This document shows, piece after piece, positions 9,205 through 17,853 of a DNA stretch of 64,000 nt; within the stretch, counting starts at the first letter, position 1; each line of letters starts with the position of its first letter. Below the pieces are notes generated by a model. It saw only the letters and a list, made by a program, of their open reading frames with translations, had not been told where the DNA came from and made no database searches. A program made the position numbers and the translations under genes. Origin of the DNA: Halothermothrix sp. (GTDB taxonomy: Bacteria > Bacillota > Halanaerobiia > DY22613); NCBI GenBank assembly GCA_016841825.1, contig JAENYK010000016.1:1-64000 (forward strand). The letters are read 5' to 3'.

Positions 9205-9532
9205 AGCTTTTCCCCCTTTAATTTGTTAACATACTGTGCTACTTCTTTCATTATAGCATATTTTCTGTTTAGAAGAACAGATTTCGAAAAGTTTTTCACT
9301 ATAAATTAAGAAAATTTCTCTTTTATTGATCTATTCCCAAACCATTTTTTGTACTTTTTGAAAATTATCCACAGCTAAAGTCTCGTTAATAGTAAGCTGT
9401 TAAAGTCCGCGTTTAAAGACTTCAGAAGAAGATTTGTACATGTTAAAGGAAATACTAGCTATTTATACTCCCACCCAGGAGACTGAGAAACTCCCTTCTG
9501 AAATGTCATTAAAATGCATAATTCTAAGCAGC
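9205..9532. other. intergenic region with a decayed repeat
   Basis: No gene is seen. It contains the promoter side of the aminopeptidase gene (A/T-rich, around 9230-9330) and the repeat copy at 9391-9516 described separately. Confidence 0.4.
9391..9516 (+). repeat. dispersed repeat, copy C (insertion-sequence-end remnant)
   Basis: This segment aligns end to end, with gaps, to copies at 13201-13333 (same strand) and 36116-36252 (opposite strand). Shared blocks are CTGTTAA near the start, GATTTGTAC in the middle, TATTTATACTCCCACC, and the tail CTTCTGAAATGTCATTAA. It is more diverged than the others in the first half. It is non-coding here and lies between two genes. Confidence 0.55.
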
Positions 9533-9561
9533 AAAAAAGGCTGCTGACCCGGTCAACAACC
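9533..9561 (-). terminator. terminator of the PhoH-type ATPase gene
   Basis: On the minus strand GGTTGTTGAC and GTCAGCAGCC form a ten-base stem (with two G-U pairs) around a three-base loop, followed by six T. It lies ten bases past the stop codon. Confidence 0.85.
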
Positions 9562-9571
9562 TTTTGGACAC

Positions 9572-10900
9572 TTACAATATTTTCGAACCAATCTCAGCCA
9601 GTGGAGACCGTTCACCTTTAATCAGACTTATATGCCCAGCCAGAGCTACATCTTTAAATTGATTAGCCACATAAGTCAAACCATTCGTATTCTCATCCAG
9701 ATAAGGATTATCTATCTGTTCAGGATCTCCGGTCAAAACAATTTTCGTACCATGACCCGCCCTGGTAATAATTGTTTTAACTTCATGGCGCGATAGATTT
9801 TGAGCCTCATCAACGATTAAAAACTGTGCGGGAATTGATCTGCCCCGAATATAAGTTAATGGCTCAATCTGAATAAATTCTTTCTGTTCCAAATACCCAA
9901 TACTGATGTCGGTATCTTTCTTTTTACTATCTGGATCATCACCATGTAGCATCAATTCCAGATTATCATATATCGGCTGCATCCAGGGACGTAGCTTTTC
10001 ATCTTTATCTCCAGGCAGAAAACCGATATCTCTTCCCAGCGGAATAACAGGTCGCGCTACCAGTAATCTTCGATAAACCTCTTCTTCAGTGACTTTATGC
10101 AGCCCAGCAGCTAAGGCCACCAATGTCTTTCCTGTTCCTGCCTTTCCAACAATAGTCACTAATTTAATATTATCATTCAACAATAGTTCCATGGCAAAAC
10201 GCTGCTCTCGATTTCGTGATCTAATACCCCAGGGCACAACTGTTTGGAAATTCAAATCTTCAATCCGCTCAGTCTCTCCCCGATAGATTCCCAAAGCTGA
10301 CTGCGTGCCACAACGCAAATTAATACATTCATTTGGATAAAGGTTCTTTCCTTCTATTTTAATATATCTGTCTTTGTAAAAGGTATCAATAATCTCTGGG
10401 GTCACTTCCAGTTCAACCATACCGGAATAAAAAGTTTTATACTCTACCCTGTCTTTAAAATAATCTTCTGCATCTAAACCAAAAGCATTTGCCTTAATCC
10501 GCATATTAATATCTCTAGAAACCAGGATTATCTTATCATATCCCTCTTTATAACGATCTTTTGCGGAAAAAGCCACTTTTAAAATTCTGTTATCCATCTT
10601 ATCCTGAACCATACCTTCAGGAATAAAATGCCCGTTTTTATCAATTTCAATCTTAAATTGACCACCACTTTCCAAAGGAACCCAATCATCCAATCTTCCA
10701 TGTTGCCTCAACTTATCCAACAATCTGGAAGTCAACCGGGCATTAAATCCTACACTGTCATTTCTGGATTTCATGGCATCTATCTCTTCAATAACCGCAA
10801 TAGGAATCACCACATCATTCCCCTGAAAAGCATTGATGGCATGAGGATCAACTAGTAGTACATTCGTATCAAGAATTAAAAGTTGCTTTCTCTCCTCCAT
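9572..10900 (-). CDS. PIN domain-PhoH family ATPase
   Basis: A 442-residue two-domain protein. Residues 1-150 form a PIN-type nuclease domain with the acidic motif LILDTNVLL near the N-terminus. Residues from about 215 form a PhoH-like ATPase with Walker A VGKAGTGKT and Walker B LIVDEAQNLS. PhoH/PIN fusions (YlaK type in Bacillus) couple RNA unwinding to ribonuclease activity; the exact substrate is unsettled. I chose the ATG at 10900 (MEERKQ) because GGAGGTGAAAGT precedes it; the longer frame adds eight residues that include the ribosome site. It is monocistronic, with a terminator at 9533-9561. Confidence 0.9.
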   Translation of the reverse strand: MEERKQLLILDTNVLLVDPHAINAFQGNDVVIPIAVIEEIDAMKSRNDSVGFNARLTSRLLDKLRQHGRLDDWVPLESGGQFKIEIDKNGHFIPEGMVQDKMDNRILKVAFSAKDRYKEGYDKIILVSRDINMRIKANAFGLDAEDYFKDRVEYKTFYSGMVELEVTPEIIDTFYKDRYIKIEGKNLYPNECINLRCGTQSALGIYRGETERIEDLNFQTVVPWGIRSRNREQRFAMELLLNDNIKLVTIVGKAGTGKTLVALAAGLHKVTEEEVYRRLLVARPVIPLGRDIGFLPGDKDEKLRPWMQPIYDNLELMLHGDDPDSKKKDTDISIGYLEQKEFIQIEPLTYIRGRSIPAQFLIVDEAQNLSRHEVKTIITRAGHGTKIVLTGDPEQIDNPYLDENTNGLTYVANQFKDVALAGHISLIKGERSPLAEIGSKIL

Positions 10901-11207
10901 ACTTTCACCTCCGTAATTTATCACAGTTTAATAATTAGGGCAATGTAGACTTATTCTTGTTTGCTACACATTTCTCCTTTCACTAAAGATTAATACTCGG
11001 TAAAACATCTTAATATAAACATATGCGGTACGACCAACTTTTAGGAAAAATACATCTCATTTATTCGATGAATGTTGTCTATATTCCATCGGAAAGGTTG
11101 ATAATACAATCTTCCGACACTATTACACTATCTTTAATAGATGAAACTTAGATAAATTTCAATCATTTGAATTTTCCACAGTTAATAAGTTGATTTTTAC
11201 TTATAGC
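10901..11207. other. gene-free intergenic region with one imperfect hairpin
   Basis: About 300 bases without a supported gene. The one structured item is an imperfect inverted repeat with TCGGAA and TTCCGA arms (11090-11119). It carries no T-run and its role is unknown. Confidence 0.4.
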
Positions 11208-11235
11208 AAAGCCAACCTCTGATAAGGTTGGCTTT
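11208..11235. terminator. terminator hairpin downstream of DUF4015 gene
   Basis: An 11-bp perfect stem, AAAGCCAACCT with AGGTTGGCTTT, around a six-base loop. It begins ten bases after the stop of the 11245-12582 gene. T-runs are short on both sides, so it may be bidirectional or weak. Confidence 0.7.
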
Positions 11236-11244
11236 TGGTAAAAT

Positions 11245-12582
11245 CTAAAATTTTGCTGACTTTATATCGGTAATCATACTAACAGCATCTTCAATCTCAA
11301 TATTGTTCGCTCCTTCGACCTGTTCAGTTTGAGGATCTTGAGCTTCTTCGGTCTTCTCTGCTATTACATCTTCTCCACCATCGGGCAATAAAGCAGCCTC
11401 AGTATACCGAGATCTAGGATTCCAGAGTAACCATTCCTCAATCCCCAGATCATTTAAAGCCTGAATCTGTTCTTTAACCTCTTTAGCCCCATAAGTGTAA
11501 TTTAAAGAAAAATCTTGTAACCAGGGACGCAAACGTGCAGAATGATCTTTGGTAAGCCTCATGATAGCATCACTCATACTATGATATATCGTTTCATAAG
11601 GAGCTTCTTCCGGAATAGGCAATTTAAATACACCGTGAGCATAATGAGAAGGGTAAATCATGGGTGAGAGAATATCAACCGCATCACTAATACTTTCTAA
11701 TTTTTGACCAATTCCCAGATCATCACTGGCTGATGTTACGGCACCAAAAATATCCGCAGAGATTGGTGCTCCATATGGTGCAAGCTCTCTTTTCGCATAA
11801 CTCAGAAAAGAGTTAATAACTCGCTCCTTAGTTACCTCAGTCTCATAATCAATCTGAGTCGGTCCATTTCCCAAAGCAGGAAAACGTACATAATCAAATT
11901 GGATCTCGTCAAATCCCAATTCCAAAGCTTCTCTCGCCAGATCTACAGCATAATCCCAATTCTTCTTTATATATGGGTTAACCCACTCATCATCTTGCCA
12001 ATTTTTAGTAGCATTTTTCAGTTTTAGAGCCCGATCCGGTTGAGCTTGGGCCATAATTGGATCTTTAAAAGTTACAATCCGCCCAATAAGATAAATGTCT
12101 TCCTTTTTTATCTTTTTAATCAATGCTTTAATATCTTTAACTTTTTTACGATTTGCTTTAACTTCAATAGCTGAAGGTACAGAACTGTTATAAGTGACCG
12201 TTCCAGTATCATCTTTAATATCAATCACAAATGCATTGATCTCTGTCTCCCGGGCCAGTTCTATATATTCATTCATTTTACCTTCAAGCCCTGCTAGCCA
12301 ACCGGTAATAAAAATCCCTTTTACCCTGGGAGGATCAATAACCGGCATGACCAATTTATTATAACCAAGATATCCGTTTTTCATTTCTAAATCATCAACC
12401 TGAGTAAAAAACTCTGTATTTAATTCCACCTGATAATTATAATCACAATTATATTCCACGCTCATTTCCCTTTGCGGTATCCGACCCTGAACCTGATTAT
12501 AGGTAGCAGAGACATGTCCCAGGAGTACAATTAAGAACCCAACAATTATCAAAACAATTAGAAGCGGATATCTCTTTTTCAT
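11245..12582 (-). CDS. putative glycoside hydrolase, DUF4015 family, membrane-anchored
   Basis: A 445-residue protein with an N-terminal signal/anchor helix (about residues 5-25) and a TIM-barrel-like domain of the DUF4015/putative glycoside hydrolase family (about 85-390). Family-type segments seen are GIFITGWLAG, NAFVIDIKDDTGTV, FDEIQFDYVRFP and DILSPMIYPSHY; the Asp/Glu in the first strands are the likely acid residues. It should act outside the cytoplasmic membrane on a polysaccharide, but the substrate is unknown. The last 50 residues are acidic and rich in Glu and Gln, probably disordered. It is monocistronic. The ribosome site is a run of G about ten bases upstream. Confidence 0.85.
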   Translation of the reverse strand: MKKRYPLLIVLIIVGFLIVLLGHVSATYNQVQGRIPQREMSVEYNCDYNYQVELNTEFFTQVDDLEMKNGYLGYNKLVMPVIDPPRVKGIFITGWLAGLEGKMNEYIELARETEINAFVIDIKDDTGTVTYNSSVPSAIEVKANRKKVKDIKALIKKIKKEDIYLIGRIVTFKDPIMAQAQPDRALKLKNATKNWQDDEWVNPYIKKNWDYAVDLAREALELGFDEIQFDYVRFPALGNGPTQIDYETEVTKERVINSFLSYAKRELAPYGAPISADIFGAVTSASDDLGIGQKLESISDAVDILSPMIYPSHYAHGVFKLPIPEEAPYETIYHSMSDAIMRLTKDHSARLRPWLQDFSLNYTYGAKEVKEQIQALNDLGIEEWLLWNPRSRYTEAALLPDGGEDVIAEKTEEAQDPQTEQVEGANNIEIEDAVSMITDIKSAKF

Positions 12583-12807
12583 CTTATAACAACTCCCCCC
12601 GTTCTCGCGTCATGCACGCTAATATAATCTTTCTATTTTATTTCGTATATTACTTAATTCTAAAAAAAATATCAAAACCCTTCTGGTAAATTTATATTGA
12701 TTCTTTTTACCTATAGGCATAGGATTACAGTTTATAGATAAGTAACCAAAAACTTAATACAAAGCTCAGACTGAACTTTCAAACCTATTGATATACCATT
12801 TTTTAAA
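12583..12807. other. gene-free intergenic region
   Basis: A/T-rich and non-coding. It should hold the promoter of the DUF4015 gene. I see no structured RNA or repeat. Confidence 0.4.
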
Positions 12808-12857
12808 ACAAAAACCACTGAATACAACCCTTTTTACAAAGAATTATACTCAGTGGT
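12808..12857 (-). terminator. terminator of the FTR/thioredoxin pair
   Basis: Minus-strand ACCACTGA and TCAGTGGT form an eight-base outer stem around a 28-base loop that can pair further (TATAAT-like against TTGTAT), followed by TTTTTGTTTT. Confidence 0.7.
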
Positions 12858-12888
12858 CACATTGATAATTTATTTATAGTCCAGTAAT

Positions 12889-13170
12889 CTATTTTGCAAA
12901 ATAGAGCTGACAATGACACATGCCATCATGCGCGATTTCATCTTTATGCCACTTACATGGACAGATCTTAGCTCTATCCTCTTCAGAGTTACCGCTCAAT
13001 AATCGACATGGACAATACCGTTTGCCATGAATAGCTTTATTTCTGGCAAGCCCTTCAATGACAGCATCCAGAATCTCTTGGTTCTCATTTAACCGATAAC
13101 CAGCTTTAGCAGCATATTTCTGTACAAACTCCTGCGTCTCTGGTATTAAATGAGTAAATTCATCAGACAT
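12889..13170 (-). CDS. ferredoxin:thioredoxin reductase catalytic chain
   Basis: A 93-residue small Fe-S protein with the exact cysteine pattern of the FTR catalytic subunit: CPC (53, 55), CPC-x-x-H (70, 72, 75) and CHC (85, 87). In this family four cysteines bind a [4Fe-4S] cluster and two form a redox disulfide that reduces thioredoxin with electrons from ferredoxin. Length matches bacterial catalytic chains. It lies 160 bases downstream of a thioredoxin gene on the same strand, which fits a working pair. No variable chain is seen nearby, as is usual for anaerobic bacteria. Start ATG 13170 has AAGGAGG eight bases upstream. Confidence 0.92.
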   Translation of the reverse strand: MSDEFTHLIPETQEFVQKYAAKAGYRLNENQEILDAVIEGLARNKAIHGKRYCPCRLLSGNSEEDRAKICPCKWHKDEIAHDGMCHCQLYFAK

Positions 13171-13200
13171 AACCAGACCTCCTTAGATTAAAGTCAAATT

Positions 13201-13333
13201 AACAGCTAACTGTTAATGCCTTAAGTTGAACGACGTCAGAAAGAGATTTATACCCCACTGAAGTAAACACTCCTTTGTTATTCACTCCCACCTATAAAGG
13301 TTGGGGGACTTTCCTCCTAATATGTCGTTAAAT
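13201..13333 (+). repeat. dispersed repeat, copy A (insertion-sequence-end remnant)
   Basis: It aligns to the copies at 36116-36252 (inverted) and 9391-9516. In the plus frame 13209-13271 the residues TVNALS, then D-L, then EVNT appear at the same spacing as in the 36-kb copy. This suggests a decayed protein C-terminus, each copy being broken by a stop. The far end carries the hairpin CCCACCT...AGGTTGGG and the tail CCTAATATGTCGTTAA, which runs into the last codons of thioredoxin. I infer a decayed tnpB-type IS right end. Confidence 0.55.
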
Positions 13334-13648
13334 ATGACGGTCAATAACTGTTTTCAGATTATCTTTACTGGTAAATCCAACAACTTGATCAACCTGCTTG
13401 CCATCTTTGAAGAACAGTAATGTCGGTATTCCGGAAATATTATATTTAAAGGCAGTTCCCGGATTTTCATCTACATTCAATTTGCAGACCTTAACATTGT
13501 CTTCCTCTTGACTAATATCTTCAACAACTGGTGCAATCATTCTGCATGGGCCACACCACTCCGCCCAGAAATCTACCATTACCAGACCGTCATGCTTCAA
13601 TACATCACCATTCCAGGTAGAATCAGTTACTTTAAAAATTTTATCCAT
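13328..13648 (-). CDS. trxA: thioredoxin
   Basis: A 106-residue thioredoxin with the active site WCGPC at residues 31-35, the cis-proline segment SGIPTLLFF and normal length. It reduces protein disulfides in the cytoplasm. I use ATG 13648 (MDKIF), which has GGAGGG seven bases upstream; the longer frame adds five residues containing that site. The downstream neighbour is the ferredoxin:thioredoxin reductase catalytic chain, so electrons probably come from ferredoxin rather than NADPH. Its stop codon overlaps the end of repeat copy A, so that repeat may now supply the 3' untranslated sequence. Confidence 0.95.
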   Translation of the reverse strand: MDKIFKVTDSTWNGDVLKHDGLVMVDFWAEWCGPCRMIAPVVEDISQEEDNVKVCKLNVDENPGTAFKYNISGIPTLLFFKDGKQVDQVVGFTSKDNLKTVIDRHI

Positions 13649-13784
13649 ACTTAATCCCTCCATATTTTTAAATTTCCATCTCGCGATGGTATTTACTCAA
13701 ATTCACTCCCCTTATACCCCCGGGGTGTATCTAATATTATTATAAACCATCTTTTTTAAGAAAGCAAGTCATTTTCAAAAAAAT

Positions 13785-14831
13785 TTATCTATTTTTTGCG
13801 ATTAATATATCTCGAGTAATCGAAGCATCTACCACATGCTCTAGCTTATCAAGATTATCCGAATGTAAAACTTTCAATCCGGCATCAATAAATATCTGTT
13901 CCAGTTGAGGTCTGGGAAGTATTCGGACATTCCAGGAGACAGCTATAACTCCACCAGGTTTCAACAGTTTTATCCAGGCGGGTAATGCCTGCTGAACCAT
14001 TGAGCTGGGATTACGGGTTAGACTACCTTGATTAGTCGGGCTGCCATGTTGAACGCCATAAGGCAAATCGCCAACTATAATGTGAAAAGAACCATGTTTA
14101 AAATGTTCACTGGCATATTTGGTATCATCCTGAACTACATCAATTAAAACGACATTCTTATCTTTATAAGCTTCTTTTGACGGTGCTGCCTCAAAACTAA
14201 ATTTGCTACCAACCACCTTTCCCTTACGTCTAAATTTAGATTGATTCAACTGATGTTTATATCGTTTCTCCATCAAATACCGTTTCAAAAACGTCATCAT
14301 CGCATGAGTGGATTTTTTATCAGCTTCCACACCAGCCACATTATATCCATAAATCAATCCCTGAAACAGGGTAGTACCACGACCGGCTACAGGGTCTAAC
14401 AGATTCATTCTATCGTAAAACATATCACCAAAATCACTGCAAAAAACTGCAATGTTGATCAGCATTTTTGTAAATTCTTCATTAGTCTTACCTGTGTACT
14501 TTAAAATCGACGTAATATCATCATCAAAATACGTCTGCTCTCCAATCAATAGCGGCCGTAAAATAATCTCTTCTCCAGCAATAATCTCAAACAGACAATA
14601 CAGGGATGATAGGCGAGATAAATACCGTAACTCTTTTTCTGCTATCTCTTCATCAGAAGTAAAAGTAATATAATCTACACCACCAAGTTGTGTTATTGCA
14701 AACTCCCGATAATTTTGTTTCAAAACCAGCTGATCAAGAATTTGAATCTCACAAATCATTAACTGTTTTGCCGCATTGAAGAAAACTTTGTTCATCGAAG
14801 GCTGGAGCAAAATACCATACTTGTTCAACAA
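13785..14831 (-). CDS. TRM11-like RNA/DNA methyltransferase
   Basis: A 348-residue class I S-adenosylmethionine methyltransferase. The SAM-binding motif I reads LLDPVAGRGTTL (about residues 144-155). A catalytic DLPYG in place of the usual (N/D)PP(Y/F) (about 255) points to N-methylation of a base. The N-terminal ~130 residues are unlike common domains and may bind RNA. The general layout recalls Trm11/THUMP-type tRNA guanine methyltransferases, but no clear THUMP domain is visible. Start is TTG 14831 with GGAGG six bases upstream. It appears monocistronic. The substrate is uncertain. Confidence 0.75.
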   Translation of the reverse strand: MLNKYGILLQPSMNKVFFNAAKQLMICEIQILDQLVLKQNYREFAITQLGGVDYITFTSDEEIAEKELRYLSRLSSLYCLFEIIAGEEIILRPLLIGEQTYFDDDITSILKYTGKTNEEFTKMLINIAVFCSDFGDMFYDRMNLLDPVAGRGTTLFQGLIYGYNVAGVEADKKSTHAMMTFLKRYLMEKRYKHQLNQSKFRRKGKVVGSKFSFEAAPSKEAYKDKNVVLIDVVQDDTKYASEHFKHGSFHIIVGDLPYGVQHGSPTNQGSLTRNPSSMVQQALPAWIKLLKPGGVIAVSWNVRILPRPQLEQIFIDAGLKVLHSDNLDKLEHVVDASITRDILIAKNR

Positions 14832-14956
14832 ATGATTCCTCCTTTATAAACACTGTGGCATATAAGTGACCCAGGTCTTTTTTACTTTATTTATTTCACC
14901 ATTTGTTGATTAATTCCTCTTTATACTCTATGTATTTGATAAATTAATCCTTTTAC

Positions 14957-15418
14957 TTAATCATTAAGGTGAACTTCTTTAATATTCCCCATATCTTCCA
15001 CAGCTTCTAAGTCCGCCTCATCTATATTAAACATGCTTCCACGACGATTCCGACTCAGATATAGAATAACTCCCCTTTTTATCTCATTTCTGGTTACAAA
15101 AGTGGAATCCAGTTCTGCCGCAATATATTCAGACGCCGCCACAGGATCTGAATTATCACCGCAGGTAAAAACGTCAATCGCTGCATAACCCAGTTCCGGC
15201 CATGTATGAATTGACAGATGAGATTCAGAAACAATCGCTACAGCAGTTATCCCGTAAGGAGTAAATTTTTCAATCAGTATATCCCGCAAATCAGTTTTCG
15301 CTACTTTAGCAGCTTCAATTAATATATTCCTAATTCGCTGCTCATCATTAAGAAAATCCGAATCACACTCAAAAGCTTCACAGATTACATGGTTTCCCAA
15401 GATTAGATTCTCAGACAT
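14957..15418 (-). CDS. speD: SpeD-family pyruvoyl decarboxylase (AdoMet decarboxylase)
   Basis: A 153-residue member of the SpeD family. These proenzymes self-cleave to make a pyruvoyl cofactor; the expected cleavage is between Glu65 and Ser66 in VSESHLSIHTWPE, and the conserved FTCG motif follows. The classical reaction makes decarboxylated AdoMet for spermidine synthesis. Length is about 25 residues over the Bacillus enzyme, the excess being an acidic C-terminal tail. No spermidine synthase lies in this window. SpeD homologues without SpeE are known in some bacteria to decarboxylate arginine or ornithine, so the substrate is open. AGGAG lies well spaced before ATG 15418. Confidence 0.85.
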   Translation of the reverse strand: MSENLILGNHVICEAFECDSDFLNDEQRIRNILIEAAKVAKTDLRDILIEKFTPYGITAVAIVSESHLSIHTWPELGYAAIDVFTCGDNSDPVAASEYIAAELDSTFVTRNEIKRGVILYLSRNRRGSMFNIDEADLEAVEDMGNIKEVHLND

Positions 15419-15544
15419 CTGATAACTCCTCTCCTGACTATATTAAACTTTTTTTTAGTATTACCCGTGATTCAGAATAAAATCACTTTCAAGAGAATTT
15501 CTTTTATTCAGGAGCATCATTTAACCTTCAATTAAAAATGCAAC

Positions 15545-15575
15545 AAGGCTTCCTGCTAAGACAGCAGAAAGCCTT
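15545..15575 (-). terminator. terminator of the U32/aminotransferase/SBP operon
   Basis: AAGGCTTCCTGCT and AGCAGAAAGCCTT pair over 13 bases with one mismatch and a five-base loop. It lies 13 bases past the stop of the 15588 gene. The minus-strand T-run is short and displaced (GTTGCATTTTT). Confidence 0.7.
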
Positions 15576-15587
15576 AGATAAACATAT

Positions 15588-16523
15588 CTAATCAAACAAG
15601 TCCTCATACACCAGGTCATCATAACCTAGATCTGCTTTCTTTAATCCCTTGTTCTCCGCCCATCTAAGAATTCTATCCAATTCGTCCCTGGATGGTAATT
15701 CTGCCTTTCTAAAGTGCGGAATCACGATATCATCAATAACAGTCTCAGGAAAACCACCTTTAGTCAATAGTAATTGACGATATTTCTCCGGAGTTTTGTT
15801 TATCGCTTCTACTGCTTTATCGTAAGCCCGGTAAAGGTCGGCCAATACATCACCCTGTTCATTTATAGTTTTGTCCGTAAAAATCAATACTGCAGGATCA
15901 ATCTTCATCTCCCGGCTGTCAGCCAGGATTGATGCACCAGATTTGGTAAGAACAGTGGCCAGCGGATCGGGAAGTGAAGCTGCTACCATTTGACCACTTC
16001 TCAACAACTCCATCCTGACCGGAATCTGAGGTACACTTATATTCTTTGCTTTAATACCTCTATCCGACAAGACACTATCAACAAAGTATTCAATTACCGT
16101 ATTAACCGAAAGTCCAATTTCCATATTCTCCAGTTCAATCAACCCTGTAATACCGGAATTTTGAGATCCTAAAAGCAGGAAACGGCTTTCGGTTATAGAT
16201 GTAGCTTTGACTTTTATCTCACTACTATTTAAAAAATATACCGCCAAAAGATCACTCATTGTACCATTCAACTGACCACTTTGCAAAGCTGTATCTCGAT
16301 CTTTGGCACTCTTAAAGACGAGTAATTCTACATCTAGCTGTTCATCTTCAAAATAACCTTCTTCTTCTGCTACCAATAATGGAAACATACCAATATCTGG
16401 CATCAAACCAATCTGCAAAGTCCGCTCTTCCTGAATATCAGCAGTCTTATTACACCCAATCAAACCTCCCATTAACACTAAGACCATCAATCCCACAAGA
16501 ATCCAACGTTTTACCTTCATCAT
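15588..16523 (-). CDS. NitT/TauT-type ABC substrate-binding lipoprotein
   Basis: A 311-residue exported lipoprotein. A signal peptide is followed by the lipobox LIGC (Cys about 24), then a periplasmic-binding fold of the NMT1/SsuA type with QIGLMPDIGMFPLLVAEEEGYF at its start (shown here in part: GYFEDEQLDVELLVF). Relatives bind sulfonates, nitrate, thiamine precursors or other small ligands for ABC import. No matching permease or ATPase is adjacent, so it must work with a transporter encoded elsewhere. It is the last gene of an operon with a class III aminotransferase and a U32 peptidase; the 10-base gap to the aminotransferase shows cotranscription. Confidence 0.85.
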   Translation of the reverse strand: MMKVKRWILVGLMVLVLMGGLIGCNKTADIQEERTLQIGLMPDIGMFPLLVAEEEGYFEDEQLDVELLVFKSAKDRDTALQSGQLNGTMSDLLAVYFLNSSEIKVKATSITESRFLLLGSQNSGITGLIELENMEIGLSVNTVIEYFVDSVLSDRGIKAKNISVPQIPVRMELLRSGQMVAASLPDPLATVLTKSGASILADSREMKIDPAVLIFTDKTINEQGDVLADLYRAYDKAVEAINKTPEKYRQLLLTKGGFPETVIDDIVIPHFRKAELPSRDELDRILRWAENKGLKKADLGYDDLVYEDLFD

Positions 16524-16532
16524 CTCTCACTC

Positions 16533-17840
16533 CTACACAATTCCATACTTTTCTTCGGTCAATGTCAACACTTCATCCAGATGTAAAATAGCTTCATTCA
16601 AATCTTCTTTTGTTACTACTAATGGTGGTTGAAAAGCCAATACATTTCTGTCCGGTCCATTCTTTCCAAGTAAGAAGCCGCGATCTTTCATCTCCTCTAA
16701 CAGATAATCCGTCTCCTGAATCGCCGGTACTTTGTTCTCCCGCACCAGTTCAGCTCCTAGCATCATTCCGAGGCCGCGTACTTCACCAATTATCCGATGT
16801 TTTTTCTGTAAGTTAAGCAGCCCAGCTTTAAGATATTCTCCCAACTCCTGAGCCCGTACAACTAACCCTTCCTCTTCAATCACTGCCAGGGTACTCAATG
16901 CTGCCACTGCAGTCACCGGATTACCTCCAAGGGTTGAAGCACCTGGTCGAGTATAACAGCTAGCTATCTCATCTGTAGTGATAAATGCTCCCACAGGAAC
17001 ACCATTGGCCAGGGCTTTGGCCACACACATAATATCGGGAATAACCTCATAATTTTCAATGGCAAACATTCTACCTGTTCGCGCAAAACCAGTCTGCACT
17101 TCATCACAGATAAAAAGAATATCATACTTATCTAAAATCTCTTTAACCCGTTTAAAATAACCCGGAGGAGGGGTAATAATTCCCCCATTGCCTTGAATAG
17201 TCTCTGCAATAAAGGCAGCCACCTGCTTTGAAGTCTGAGTCTCAATCACCCGTTCAATTGCATTAGCACAGGCTAAATCACACTCAGGATAAGTCAGGTT
17301 AAATCGGCAGTGATAACAGTCAGGATTTGGGGCAAAATGAACTCCTCCCACGGGATTGGGATCTGTTCGCCAGAAAGAGAGTCCTGTTAGTGACATCCCT
17401 AATTTGGTTCTTCCATGTAATCCTTGCTCTAAGGCAATAAATTCACTGTTTCCGGTATATAATGTTGCCAATAAAGCAGCACCTTCCACCGCTTCTGAAC
17501 CACTATTACAAAAAAAACTTCGCTTCAGTTCACCTGGAGTAATATTAGCTAATTGTTCAGCCAATTCCACCATCGGTTGAGTCAGATAAATCGAACAAGT
17601 ATGCTGCAAAGTCTTGACCTGATCACAGATTGCTTCCGTAATCCGTGGATGACAATGACCACAATTAATTACCGATACTCCCGCAAACAAATCGAGATAT
17701 CTTTTGCCAGTACTATCATACAGATATTGCATTTCCCCTTTGACTAACTGCATTGGTTTTTGATAAAAATGATAAAGACATGGTATGATGTATTCATTTT
17801 TTAAATTTAATATCCCTGTTGTTCCCAGATAATTTTTCAA
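16533..17840 (-). CDS. class III PLP-dependent aminotransferase
   Basis: A 435-residue fold-type I aminotransferase of subgroup II (acetylornithine/ornithine/AGXT2-like). Visible family features are NSGSEAVEGA (cofactor phosphate site, about 115), FICDEVQTGFARTG (Asp binding the pyridine nitrogen, about 245) and the Schiff-base lysine in VAKALANG (about 275). A CxxC..C cluster (PDCYHCRFNLTYPECDLAC) is unusual for the class and is seen in AGXT2-like bacterial members. The substrate cannot be assigned. TTG 17840 has AGGAGG eight bases upstream. The gene sits between a U32 peptidase and a solute-binding protein gene. Confidence 0.87.
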   Translation of the reverse strand: MKNYLGTTGILNLKNEYIIPCLYHFYQKPMQLVKGEMQYLYDSTGKRYLDLFAGVSVINCGHCHPRITEAICDQVKTLQHTCSIYLTQPMVELAEQLANITPGELKRSFFCNSGSEAVEGAALLATLYTGNSEFIALEQGLHGRTKLGMSLTGLSFWRTDPNPVGGVHFAPNPDCYHCRFNLTYPECDLACANAIERVIETQTSKQVAAFIAETIQGNGGIITPPPGYFKRVKEILDKYDILFICDEVQTGFARTGRMFAIENYEVIPDIMCVAKALANGVPVGAFITTDEIASCYTRPGASTLGGNPVTAVAALSTLAVIEEEGLVVRAQELGEYLKAGLLNLQKKHRIIGEVRGLGMMLGAELVRENKVPAIQETDYLLEEMKDRGFLLGKNGPDRNVLAFQPPLVVTKEDLNEAILHLDEVLTLTEEKYGIV

Positions 17841-17853
17841 TTGACAGTCCTCC

